This document shows, one piece after another, positions 17,000-25,036 of a stretch of DNA of 41,134 bases. The notes under the pieces are model-generated. The model had not been told where the DNA came from. It saw only the letters and a list, made by a program, of their open reading frames with translations, and made no database searches. The position numbers and the translations under genes were made by a program. How positions within the stretch are numbered: position 1 is the stretch's first letter; every line of letters starts with the position of its first letter. Source of the DNA: an uncultured Anaerolineae bacterium (lineage in GTDB: Bacteria > Chloroflexota > Anaerolineae > CG2-30-64-16). The stretch is from NCBI GenBank assembly GCA_937124585.1, contig CAKZKT010000143.1, forward strand, positions 1 to 41,134, written 5' to 3'.

Positions 17000-17476
17000 A
17001 TGGCGCTATATGTGAGGCCCTTACGTCCGGACGAGCAAGCCCAACTGGAAGCCCTGCAGCGGACCGAAGGCGGTAGCGAATTGGGGAAACGGGCGAGCAT
17101 CGTTTTGTTGTCGGCCCGGCGTCAGGGCGTTCATGAGATCAGCGCAATTGTCGGACTGCACCCGATCAACGTGCGCAAGTGGATCCATCGTTTCAACCAG
17201 ATGGGAATTGATGGGCTTTATCCGCGGCGCTCGCCTGGCCGGCCCCGTGTGTTCGACGACAGCCAGCGTCAGGAGATCATCCGCCTGGCGCGCACATCGC
17301 CCAATGCCTTGGGCCGCGATTTTTCGACCTGGTCGCTGCAGCGACTGCGCCAGGAGCTCATCGCGCGCGGGGTGGTCGCCGAGATCAGCGCGGAAGCAAT
17401 TCGCCAGGAATTGCGCAAGGGCGGGCTGGTCTTCGAGGAGCGGCAGTGGGTGCCTGAACAGCGTCACGCGGATTAG
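17000..17476 (+). CDS. IS630-type helix-turn-helix protein lacking the DDE domain
   Basis: 158 residues made only of helix-turn-helix modules: a first at ~28-75 (SIVLLSARRQGVHEISAIVGLHPINVRKWIHRF), a linker GIDGLYPRRSPGRPR, and a winged-helix segment at ~109-150 (TWSLQRLRQELIARGVV..IS.EAIRQELRKGG). This is the DNA-binding half of IS630/IS-Tc1-type transposases. The protein stops exactly where the catalytic DDE domain would begin, and no such domain is readable after it. It is either a remnant or a domesticated DNA-binding protein. A good GGAGGA site precedes the ATG, which argues that it is still translated. Confidence 0.7.
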   Translation: MALYVRPLRPDEQAQLEALQRTEGGSELGKRASIVLLSARRQGVHEISAIVGLHPINVRKWIHRFNQMGIDGLYPRRSPGRPRVFDDSQRQEIIRLARTSPNALGRDFSTWSLQRLRQELIARGVVAEISAEAIRQELRKGGLVFEERQWVPEQRHAD

Positions 17477-17543
17477 CGCACACCCATGGGACAGCAAGCC
17501 CGGCTATGGGCGTGGTGTTTGGCCGAACCGGGCAGGTGTGGTG

Positions 17544-19706
17544 CTATTGCGCCGTCGGAGAGACTGACAGGAGAATGGGAAGCCAGACGCGCGGCTCGCG
17601 CATCGGCTCCCGGAAGCTGGCGCGCAGGCTATTGCCGGCGTTGCCGGTGATTTCGATCCAGCTCAGCATGACGCCGCCGGTCGGAATGGCGGCCAGTGCG
17701 ACATCGCGGAACCAGTTGTAGCTGCTCGTCACATAGCCCAACGGCCAATTCGGTGTGCCCGCTGCCGTGGCAGTCACCCGCAGCATGTTGGGCGCTTCCC
17801 CGTCTCCTTCTTCGTCCCATGCCAGGTGCAGGTATTTGCCCTTCTCTACGGTCAGGCGCGGGTTCTGGGCATAGCCGATGGCGGTTGAGATGAGCTGCGG
17901 CGCGCTCCAGGCCGTCTGTCTGCCGGAGCTGTAGAGCACCTGCCATTCGCCATCTACCCACACGATGTGCGCCTGGCCGTCGGCTGTGCTGGCAATCGTC
18001 GGCCCCAGCGATTCGACGAAGCGGCTGTCGGAGATGTCGAGCGGCGGCATCCAGGTGCCGGCATATAGCATAGTGAGGAAGATGTCGAAGTCGCCCAACG
18101 AATAATCGTCGCGGCGCACCCGATCCTGCCACACCATGTAGACAGCACCATCGGCGGTAACGCTGATGTCCGGAGATTGGCCGCGGCCGCTGGGAACCGG
18201 CCGGTTGCTCCAGAAGACGCCATCCCAGGTGGCGTAGTAGGTCGTCCAGTAGCCCGGTGTGTTGTCCATCCACACGGCATGCAGCGAACGGTCTGGGCCG
18301 AGCGCCAGGCGAGGGGCGGCCGAGTAGCCGGTCGTATGGGCCATGTTCACCGGTAGCGACCACGAACCGCCGGCGTAGACGAGGTGATACGTCTCGTGAT
18401 TGCCCATGAACGGGGCGACGTAGGCCACGTGGAGCGTGTTGCCGTCGGCCACAGCACAGGGCGCAAAGCCGTAGGCAATATGCTGCGCCGCCTTCCAGGT
18501 GCCGTTGGGCAGCCGATGGGCATGGTAGAGCTTGCCTTCGGCCTCCCACACCGCGTGCATAATGCGGTCTGCCGTGAAGGCCAGCGTCAGGTGCTCGGCA
18601 TTGTTTTGGCCGGGGATGATCGTGATCGGCGCGCTCCACGGCTGGACGCTCGCGCTGGCGGTCTGGGCGGCGATCGTCGCCGCTCCTGAACTGCGCGGCC
18701 GTGCGCGCTCGACGCGTACCCGGTCAGCCTGGTAGATCTGCGGCTGCAATGCCGTGCCCCGGACCTCTACCCATCTATCCAGTGCGGCTACGGCCGCAGA
18801 CTGATCCACCCACGTGTTGCCGTCCACCCTGACGCGCGCCACCCACGGCATGCCGGTCGGTTCGTCCGGATCTACCACGACGTCCCATGCGGCGCTGCCA
18901 TCGGCCTCGTTGTGCATAGCCACGATCGAGCCGGCGAGCCGGGCTTCGACGGTTTCTGGCAACGCGCGGATGCGAGTCGCCACCAACTGGCCGGCGTCGT
19001 CCAGAGCGCGACACTCGACGAGCCCGCCGATCGTTTCGGTGCCGATGATTTCGGTGTTTGCCGTCACCGTCACGCGGCGGCCCTCAATGATCCGATAGTT
19101 CTGGCCGCGCGCGGTGAGCTTGCCGCGGAACTCGAAGACGCGCGTGCTGGCGAAGACGACGATCCACTCGGCGCGCAGCCCGGTCGGGTACATCGTGGCG
19201 CCTACCCACAGCATGGCGTTCACGGCCGGCGTCCCGGTGATCTGGGTGCTGGTCGTTACTGCCACCGGTGTATTGTCCACCAACCACCAGGCCGGCAGTC
19301 CCCCGCCCATTTTGATCAGTTTGCCGACAAACTGAACCTGTGGCCCGGTCGCGCCGGCCGGCCGATCCACTTCGATGAGCAGCGCGTCCAGTTCGCCGGG
19401 GCTGCGCACCAGGCCGCGCACGATGACCCAGGCGCCTAATTCGGCCGCGCCTTTTTTGGTGATGATGGGGGTATCCGGCGTGACGTAGACGATGCGATTG
19501 CCTTCGAGATCGTTGCCGACCAACCACTTGGTCGTGCTTTGCGCCCGGATGTAGCCCTCAAAACGGATCGGCGCGCCGTCCGTCGTCTGAGCTCGCGCAG
19601 AGGCCATCGGCCCGAAAGCCTGGCTCGCTAGCAGTAGCATCACCGCCACGACGCCGAGCAGACGCCGATTCAGCCGCCGAGAGGGTTGGGTAGACCTGGC
19701 TTGCAT
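17544..19706 (-). CDS. Secreted protein with DUF5666-like repeats and a beta-propeller-like domain
   Basis: 720 residues. A basic, hydrophobic N-terminus ending near ASARAQ (res. ~40) is a signal peptide. Residues ~47-335 hold about four DUF5666-like beta units (e.g. FEGYIRAQSTTKWLVG...VDTPIIT-type pattern and FRGKLTARGQNYRIIEG...VTANTEIIG). Residues ~350-690 hold repeats resembling BNR/Asp-box propeller blades (LHAVWMDNTPGYW, AVYMVWQDRVRRDD, AHIVWVDGEWQVLYSS, LHLAWDEEGDGE). The C-terminus REPRVWLPILLSVSPTAQ resembles the LPLVL-type tail common on secreted Chloroflexi proteins. It lies downstream of the sigma/anti-sigma-like pair and shares its repeated domain. Its ligand is unknown. Confidence 0.75.
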   Translation of the reverse strand: MQARSTQPSRRLNRRLLGVVAVMLLLASQAFGPMASARAQTTDGAPIRFEGYIRAQSTTKWLVGNDLEGNRIVYVTPDTPIITKKGAAELGAWVIVRGLVRSPGELDALLIEVDRPAGATGPQVQFVGKLIKMGGGLPAWWLVDNTPVAVTTSTQITGTPAVNAMLWVGATMYPTGLRAEWIVVFASTRVFEFRGKLTARGQNYRIIEGRRVTVTANTEIIGTETIGGLVECRALDDAGQLVATRIRALPETVEARLAGSIVAMHNEADGSAAWDVVVDPDEPTGMPWVARVRVDGNTWVDQSAAVAALDRWVEVRGTALQPQIYQADRVRVERARPRSSGAATIAAQTASASVQPWSAPITIIPGQNNAEHLTLAFTADRIMHAVWEAEGKLYHAHRLPNGTWKAAQHIAYGFAPCAVADGNTLHVAYVAPFMGNHETYHLVYAGGSWSLPVNMAHTTGYSAAPRLALGPDRSLHAVWMDNTPGYWTTYYATWDGVFWSNRPVPSGRGQSPDISVTADGAVYMVWQDRVRRDDYSLGDFDIFLTMLYAGTWMPPLDISDSRFVESLGPTIASTADGQAHIVWVDGEWQVLYSSGRQTAWSAPQLISTAIGYAQNPRLTVEKGKYLHLAWDEEGDGEAPNMLRVTATAAGTPNWPLGYVTSSYNWFRDVALAAIPTGGVMLSWIEITGNAGNSLRASFREPMREPRVWLPILLSVSPTAQ

Positions 19707-19764
19707 ATCCGGAACCTGTCAAGGTTAAGCACGACTGAAATATCTATCTCAGGTAGCTTCAATC

Positions 19765-19793
19765 ATCATAAATTAATTTGTCAAAAATGTCCA
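19765..19793 (-). promoter_or_regulatory. Candidate promoter of the secreted propeller protein in an AT-rich island
   Basis: Minus strand: -35 TGGACA (19788-19793), 17-base spacer, -10 TATGAT (19765-19770). The surrounding ~75 bases are unusually AT-rich for this genome. A second TTGACA occurs closer to the gene without a matching -10. The gene may thus be transcribed separately from the sigma operon. Confidence 0.55.
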
Positions 19794-19820
19794 TTTTTTC
19801 GAAATCATGAAACGGCGCGC

Positions 19821-21689
19821 TCACTTTCCTCCAGCTTGAGCAACGGTGGCGGTGGGAGACGATGTGGGCGTCGGCGTGAAGGTGTGCGTCGGTGGCGGCG
19901 TGGGCGTGTGCGTCGCCGTTGGCGGTGGCGTGGGCGTCGGCGATGGTGTGCGGGTCGGCGTCGCCGTCGGCAGCGGCGTGGGCGTGTGCGTCGGCGGCGG
20001 TGTCGCCGTCGGTGTCCGCGTGGGCCGACGGGTCAGCGTCTCGGTGGCGGTCGGTATCGGTGTGGGCGGATAGACCATGATCTCACGCGCGATCAGCCGA
20101 CCATCGGTGTGGCGCAGCGCGCGCACGTCGGCCCAGCGCGCGACCGTGGCCGGGTCGCCCAAGAAGCGGGTCCGGTCATCGAAGTAGATTGTTTCGCGGC
20201 CAGGGCAGAGCAGCACGAGGTAGTCGCGGCTGACGACTTCGATCATGCCTTGCAGGTCATAGGCCGGCGCCGAACGGATCACCACGCGGTTGGCCCAGAT
20301 CTCGCCGTTGGCGCGGCGCACGGCATGAACTTCAGCGTGGTGATCTATGGCCGGCGTTCCTTCCACCTGAGTGTTGCCGGTGACCTTGAAGGTGATGTGG
20401 TTCACCGTCCACCATTCGCCCTCCAGCTTCTGAATCAAGCCCAGAAAATCCATCGGTTCGGGGGTGGCTTCTGGTTTGCCCCTGGCAACGATCTTGACCG
20501 CCACGTAGGTGTTGTTGCGGACGGCCAGTTCCGCTTCGACCCAATCGCCGATCTGCGGGTCGTTTTCGAACTGCGTGTTGCCGTCAATCAGGACCTCCCA
20601 CGCTGCATCGGCCTCGCGAATCGTCCAGAGATTGCCGGCTTTGCTGACGAGGGCTCCGAATTTGCGCCCCGGCTGCAGGACGCGCGGTGGGGTCGGTGAG
20701 GGGCCGGGTGTTGCGGTGGGCGTGGGCGTGCGCGTCGGCGTCGCCGTCCTGGTCGGGGTGGCGGTTGGCGCCGACGTGGCCGTCGGCGCGGGCGTATCGC
20801 TGATAACGATGATGGTTGCGGCCGGTTCGGTCGCGGTGGGCGAGGCGGTCGGAGTCGGCGCGGCCGTTTCGGTTGGCGTGGCAGTCGGCGTGGGGGCCTC
20901 GGACGCCGGTGCTTCGCCCGCGCCGGCCGGGGATCCGCTCACGTGGAGGGCCACGGCCACCAGGCTGCCATCGCCAGGCGCACTCAATTCAGCGAACACT
21001 AGCGCGCCGACCACGGGCCGGCCCACGATGGCGGTGCTCGGGGTGATGAGGAGCGTGAGGCCGGCCACGCGCCATTCGGCATCCGAGAACGACTCAAGCG
21101 TGCCGGAGATGCGCAGGCGGGCGACGGGCCGGCGCAACTCGCTGATCGCCTGCGCTTCCTGAACGCGGCGTGTGTTGATCGCGTCTTCCAGCGCCTGCCG
21201 CGCGACTGCATCGCGCGCCAGCAGCAACTGCACTTGCTCGGCGACCAGCTTCACCTGATACAGCCGATCGCCCGGCAGCGCGTTGGCCGAGGCCGTGACG
21301 ACGCCGGTGGTGGCCACGCCGAAGAGGAGGATGACGGCCAGCGCCAGCGCGAGGGCATAGGAGAGGCGGCGCGCGCCGGTCAGGCTGGCCATGAACGCTG
21401 CCCACCACGCCGCCAGTCGCTCGATCAGGCCGGGGGCCTGGCGGGCCGCAGCCAGATTGTATGCGGCGGCCATGAAGCGCTGACGGCTCGCGGCGGCGAC
21501 GGCAGGCGCACGCGGGGGCACGTCGCGTTGCCCCAGGATGAAGCCGGTCATCTCCAGCAGCGGGGCAAGCGCGGCCGCGTGTTCGGGATGCGCCTGCAGG
21601 AAGGGCTCGATGGGCTGCCCGATCCTCAGGAGCTCCGCCGCCTGGTTGAACGCGTCGTCACGAGATAGCGTGCTCGTCGGTCGCTTCAT
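19821..21689 (-). CDS. Membrane partner of the ECF sigma factor (DUF5667/DUF5666, Pro/Thr-rich)
   Basis: 622 residues. Cytoplasmic N-terminus (1-109) with a short helical motif (GQPIEPFLQAHPEHAAALAP) often seen in such partners; one membrane helix at ~110-133; DUF5667-type juxtamembrane segment LPGDRLYQVKLVAEQVQ at ~138-185. Outside follow four DUF5666-like beta units (~190-250, 342-404, 412-473, 477-540), split by a Pro/Thr linker (263-337), and a free Pro/Thr tail (541-615). Its start overlaps the sigma factor stop as ATGA, so it is translationally coupled and probably acts as an anti-sigma factor, although it lacks the HxxxCxxC zinc motif. The simple-sequence tail makes it prone to length change. 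Confidence 0.75.
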   Translation of the reverse strand: MKRPTSTLSRDDAFNQAAELLRIGQPIEPFLQAHPEHAAALAPLLEMTGFILGQRDVPPRAPAVAAASRQRFMAAAYNLAAARQAPGLIERLAAWWAAFMASLTGARRLSYALALALAVILLFGVATTGVVTASANALPGDRLYQVKLVAEQVQLLLARDAVARQALEDAINTRRVQEAQAISELRRPVARLRISGTLESFSDAEWRVAGLTLLITPSTAIVGRPVVGALVFAELSAPGDGSLVAVALHVSGSPAGAGEAPASEAPTPTATPTETAAPTPTASPTATEPAATIIVISDTPAPTATSAPTATPTRTATPTRTPTPTATPGPSPTPPRVLQPGRKFGALVSKAGNLWTIREADAAWEVLIDGNTQFENDPQIGDWVEAELAVRNNTYVAVKIVARGKPEATPEPMDFLGLIQKLEGEWWTVNHITFKVTGNTQVEGTPAIDHHAEVHAVRRANGEIWANRVVIRSAPAYDLQGMIEVVSRDYLVLLCPGRETIYFDDRTRFLGDPATVARWADVRALRHTDGRLIAREIMVYPPTPIPTATETLTRRPTRTPTATPPPTHTPTPLPTATPTRTPSPTPTPPPTATHTPTPPPTHTFTPTPTSSPTATVAQAGGK

Positions 21690-22321
21690 GGTCGCATAAT
21701 CCGGCGCAGGGCGAGAATGGCCCGGTATTGCAGCGCTTTGATCGCTCCCTCGTTTTTGCCCATGATGGCAGCGACTTCGGCAATGCTCAGATCTTCCAGG
21801 AACCGCAGCGTGATGACCTGCGCCTGTTCTTCAGTCAATTGGTTCAGCGCGGCGCGCAGGTCCTCCTGGTCTAGAGTGGCCTGCACCCGTCGCGCCGGCT
21901 CATCTTCGGTTGCCACGATCGGCGGTGCCTCATCTATGTCCACGAACGAGGCCCGCCCTCGACGTCTGTAATGATCAATGACCAGATTGTGCGCAATGCG
22001 ATATAGCCAGCCGGAAAACGAGGTCCTCCATCCCTGGCCGCTGCGAATCGCCTCCAACATTCGCATGAAGACCTGGCCGGTCAGGTCTTCTGCCTGCTCT
22101 GCCTGCCCCACTCGATGATAGATGTACGAGTAGATGCGGTTGACGTAACGATCATACAACTGGCCCAGCGCGATCGGATCGGCGCGCGCCGCGCGTTCCA
22201 GAAGCTCCCGTTCCTGCGGATCTTCTGTATGCGCTTTGTTATCTATGACGCTGAAAGCGCCAAAAGATAACGCAGAAATGAGCCAATTCAAGCTCAACAT
22301 GATCGAATTCCCGTCCGACAT
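21686..22321 (-). CDS. ECF-type RNA polymerase sigma factor
   Basis: About 211 residues from an ATG at 22321; ATG 22300 is an alternative, as neither has a strong ribosome-binding site. Region 2 is clear (ALGQLYDRYVNRIYSYIYHRV ... EDLTGQVFMRMLEAI ... SGWLYRIAHNLVIDHYRRR) and region 4 is complete (LTEEQAQVITLRFLEDLSIAEVAAIMGKNEGAIKAL). The N-terminus carries an extra ~40 residues, including a hydrophobic LNWLISALSFGAFSVI stretch, unusual for an ECF factor if it is translated. It is cotranscribed behind the CDP-alcohol phosphatidyltransferase (38-base gap) and coupled to its putative membrane partner. Confidence 0.85.
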   Translation of the reverse strand: MSDGNSIMLSLNWLISALSFGAFSVIDNKAHTEDPQERELLERAARADPIALGQLYDRYVNRIYSYIYHRVGQAEQAEDLTGQVFMRMLEAIRSGQGWRTSFSGWLYRIAHNLVIDHYRRRGRASFVDIDEAPPIVATEDEPARRVQATLDQEDLRAALNQLTEEQAQVITLRFLEDLSIAEVAAIMGKNEGAIKALQYRAILALRRIMRP

Positions 22322-22359
22322 GGCGATACGCCGGTCGGGCGTTGTCCGTGGTGTTCGTG

Positions 22360-22944
22360 CTATACGACCCGTTGATCGGCGGTGTACGTGACCAGGATGC
22401 GCTGCACGGCCGTGAGGCCGGCCAGGCCGGCGATGATGATCAGCGCCCACGCGGTCAGGCCCAGCAGCAAGCCGCTGATGAGCACCAGAAGACGTTCGAA
22501 GCGCGTGAAAATTCCCTCGGTGCAGGTGAGGCCGATGCCCTCGGCCCGGGCTCGCGTGTAGCTGACCATGAACGAGGTGGCCATAGCGGCCACCGCCAGG
22601 AGCACCATGTGATCTTGATCGGCCGCCAGATAGCGCCAGACCAACGCGCCGTAGAGGAAGAGCTCTGTCCAGCGGTCGAGGGTAGAATCGAGGAAGGCGC
22701 CGAAGCGCGACACGCGGCCCTGGGTGCGAGCCATCGTGCCGTCCACAGCGTCGAAGGCGAGGGTGACGATCAGCAGGGCACCGGCCAGGCGCAGCTGGCC
22801 GGCAGCCAGGATGGTTGCCACGCCCACATTGAGCACAAAGCCCAGAATCGTCACCGCGTTCGGATGGAACCCCAAACGCGACAAAACGTCAGCCACGGGC
22901 CGGATGAAGTGAGCACCCCAGGCTCGGGCGATGTTTGTCAACAT
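22360..22944 (-). CDS. CDP-alcohol phosphatidyltransferase (inositol-phosphate-synthase-like)
   Basis: 194-residue integral membrane enzyme that joins CDP-diacylglycerol to an alcohol head group. The full family motif D-x2-DG-x2-AR-x8-G-x3-D-x3-D is present in DAVDGTMAR...GAFLDSTLDR (res. ~65-91). Five to six hydrophobic helices follow. The FTRFERLLVLISGLLLG segment resembles phosphatidylinositol-phosphate synthases more than phosphatidylglycerol-phosphate synthases, but substrate choice is inferred. GAGGAGG precedes the ATG at 22944. It is the first gene of the sigma factor operon, and no clear promoter was found above it. Confidence 0.85.
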   Translation of the reverse strand: MLTNIARAWGAHFIRPVADVLSRLGFHPNAVTILGFVLNVGVATILAAGQLRLAGALLIVTLAFDAVDGTMARTQGRVSRFGAFLDSTLDRWTELFLYGALVWRYLAADQDHMVLLAVAAMATSFMVSYTRARAEGIGLTCTEGIFTRFERLLVLISGLLLGLTAWALIIIAGLAGLTAVQRILVTYTADQRVV

Positions 22945-23142
22945 AAAACCTCCTCAGTGCACAGAGTTGATGTGGACCGTCAGCGTCCAAAGGCAAGTGG
23001 CTCGGTGTGAGGCCCTGTATACAAGAACGAGGCGAACGAAATCTCCGACTGTGGCGTGAAATCACCGTGCCGGATCACGCGCGTTGATTCTACAACAGGC
23101 AGCCCCTATCGTCAACACGGCCCGACGCCACGCGCGTTTGCA

Positions 23143-23171
23143 TTCAAACGTTATCCATGCTACATTATAAT
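23143..23171 (+). promoter_or_regulatory. Promoter of the sirtuin gene
   Basis: Consensus -10 TATAAT (23166-23171) with a weaker -35 TTCAAA (23143-23148) at a 17-base spacing. It leaves a leader of about ten bases that carries GGAGGG before the ATG. Confidence 0.65.
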
Positions 23172-23188
23172 CCGACTTCGGAGGGACG

Positions 23189-23941
23189 ATGCAGTCGGTG
23201 ATCCAGCAGGCAGCGCAGATGGTGCGCCAGGCAGCCCATGTCGTGGCCTTGACGGGCGCGGGCATCAGCACACCCTCCGGCATCCCTGATTTCCGCAGCG
23301 CCGATTCTGGCCTGTGGCGACACGTGGACCCTCTCGAAGTCGCCTCAATCTGGGCGTTCTGCAATTGTCCTGCAGCGTTTTACGATTGGATCCGCCCGCT
23401 CGTGCAGCGCCTATCCGTCGCCGAACCCAACGCCGCCCATCGCGCCCTGGCCGAGCTAGAGGCGCACGGCTGCCTGGAAGCCGTTATCACCCAAAACGTG
23501 GATTCGCTCCATCAGCGCGCGGGCAGTCGCCGCGTGTTCGAGATCCACGGCCATGCTCGCTCGGCCACCTGTCTGCGCTGCGGCCAGGCCGCGGCCGCTG
23601 ATCTGCTGTGGCCGATCGTGCTGCGCGGTGCCTTGCCGCCACCCTGCGCCCATTGCGGTGGCCTCGTCAAGCCCGACGTGGTGCTCTTCGGCGAACCGCT
23701 GCCCTACGAGGCGTTGAGCCAGGCGCAACAGGCTGCACTGGCCTGCGATGTCATGTTGGTGGTCGGCACCTCGCTGGAGGTGATGCCGGCGGCCGACCTG
23801 CCGTTGTTGGCCAGGCGTCGGGGCGCCCGGCTGATCCTGGTGAATCGAGCCTCCACCCCCTACGACGCCGCGATGGATGTGATCATCCGCGCGGACGTTG
23901 TCCCGGCCCTCTCGCAACTGGCCCGTGCCGTGATAGACTGA
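23189..23941 (+). CDS. cobB: NAD-dependent protein deacylase (sirtuin, Sir2 family)
   Basis: 250 residues. It removes acyl groups from lysine using NAD. The NAD-binding motifs GAGISTPSGIPDFR (23-36) and TQNVDSLH (101-108) are complete, His120 in HGH is catalytic, and the zinc ribbon has Cys128/Cys131 and Cys153/Cys156. GTSLEV and LVNR later in the chain are normal. The Tyr-x2-Arg pair that marks desuccinylases is not apparent, so acetyl-lysine is the likelier substrate. Its own promoter and ribosome-binding site are clear. It converges with the PfkB gene. Confidence 0.94.
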   Translation: MQSVIQQAAQMVRQAAHVVALTGAGISTPSGIPDFRSADSGLWRHVDPLEVASIWAFCNCPAAFYDWIRPLVQRLSVAEPNAAHRALAELEAHGCLEAVITQNVDSLHQRAGSRRVFEIHGHARSATCLRCGQAAAADLLWPIVLRGALPPPCAHCGGLVKPDVVLFGEPLPYEALSQAQQAALACDVMLVVGTSLEVMPAADLPLLARRRGARLILVNRASTPYDAAMDVIIRADVVPALSQLARAVID

Positions 23942-24031
23942 TTTGAAAAGCGCCGCCGGACGTGCTCCCGCTTGTTTTCATGGTTTGTTGTGCGCCGGCG
24001 GGGACATGGACGCGGATTGGAAAATATCCGC

Positions 24032-24901
24032 TCAGCGAGTCGTCGCCAACGTGGCGGCGTGTGTGCCCAAGGCCACACCTTCCCGGCATGCCGCCGCGAT
24101 GTCGCCGTCGGCCAGCCAGCGCGCCAGGAAAGCCGCGTTGAATGCATCGCCGGCGCCGGTCGCGTTGACGATCTGCGCGGCCGGCGCGCTCGCGCGCCAG
24201 ACCTGTCCGGCCGCGGCCGCCAGACACCCCTCGCGATCGAGCTTGATGGCCACGATGGAGGCATGTTCCTGCAGGGTACGCAGCGCATCTATGGGCCGGG
24301 CCTGACCGCTCAACACCTGCGCTTCGTGACGATTCGGTAACAGAACGGTCACATGGCCGATCAGCTCCCAGAAGCCGGTCGGTGCCAGCGCCAGCAGCGG
24401 CGCATGAGAGCTGGGATCGAGGCTGATCGGCACGCCCGCAGCGCGTGCCTCGGCCATGGCCCGCAGCGCCCCGCGGCGACTGTCCGCGTCGAGCAGGACA
24501 TAGCCCACCACATGCAGCAGCCGGGCGCGGGCAATCAGATCGGCCGGCACCTCGTCGGCCGACCAGAACGCGTTCGCGCCGCGATCGGGCACCATGGTGC
24601 GCTCGCCGTCCGGCTCGACGAGCACCTGGATGACACCGGTGCGACGCCGTGGATCATACACTAGCGCCGGCGTCACCCCTTCGCGGGTCAGATCATCGGC
24701 TAGCCAGCGGCCGAACCAGTCGGTGCCCACCCGTCCGATGAAGGTCACCGCCTGGCCGAGCCGAGCCAGCCACACAGCCACGTTGGCGCCGGAACCGCCC
24801 GGCATGATGCTTACGGCCGCGGCGGCATCGCTGCCGCGCACGAGCGGCACAGCCAGCCGGCTGACGATGTCTACGGCGATATCTCCCAACACCATGATCA
24901 T
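24032..24901 (-). CDS. PfkB-family carbohydrate/nucleoside kinase
   Basis: 289 residues from the ATG at 24901; GTG 24907 and ATG 24895 are alternatives. Ribokinase-like fold: N-terminal MVLGDIAVDI, the substrate loop PGGSGANVAVWLARLG, the FIGRVGTDWFG segment, and the C-terminal signature NATGAGDAFNAAF with the catalytic Asp. It phosphorylates a sugar or nucleoside hydroxyl with ATP, but substrate cannot be read. A five-codon ORF (MKEL) overlaps the start region upstream. It is divergent from the HAD gene at 25037, so the pair could handle the same sugar phosphate, an inference from position only. Confidence 0.88.
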   Translation of the reverse strand: MIMVLGDIAVDIVSRLAVPLVRGSDAAAAVSIMPGGSGANVAVWLARLGQAVTFIGRVGTDWFGRWLADDLTREGVTPALVYDPRRRTGVIQVLVEPDGERTMVPDRGANAFWSADEVPADLIARARLLHVVGYVLLDADSRRGALRAMAEARAAGVPISLDPSSHAPLLALAPTGFWELIGHVTVLLPNRHEAQVLSGQARPIDALRTLQEHASIVAIKLDREGCLAAAAGQVWRASAPAAQIVNATGAGDAFNAAFLARWLADGDIAAACREGVALGTHAATLATTR

Positions 24902-24999
24902 CTTCACAGCTCTTTCATTTTATCTTCGCACCGGCAAGGCCGCGCGTCTATCCCGATATTTGCGGAATTCTGCGCGTTGCGCGCCATGGCCCGACCGGT

Positions 25000-25029
25000 T
25001 TGGTGCCCGGCGCCGGCCTCAGGTACAAT
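25000..25029 (+). promoter_or_regulatory. Candidate leaderless promoter of the HAD gene
   Basis: TACAAT (25024-25029) ends seven bases before the ATG, with a weak TTGGTG (25000-25005) 18 bases upstream. No Shine-Dalgarno is present. The element GGTACAATAGC is shared with the tgt start region. Confidence 0.55.
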
Positions 25030-25036
25030 AGCGGCC

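Noticed and set aside
17477-17543. Remnant of a DDE transposase domain behind the helix-turn-helix ORF
   Set aside because: Short stretches such as RLWAWCLAEPGR look vaguely transposase-like, but only ~65 bases are available before the next gene and no catalytic motif is visible.
22322-22450. Longer start (254 residues) for the ECF sigma factor
   Set aside because: It would overlap the phosphatidyltransferase gene by 91 bases, and the extra His/Arg-rich residues look like out-of-frame translation.
23942-24031. Terminator between the convergent sirtuin and PfkB genes
   Set aside because: CCGCCGG and CCGGCGG can pair, but the arms are only 7 bases, about 45 bases apart, and lack a T-run.
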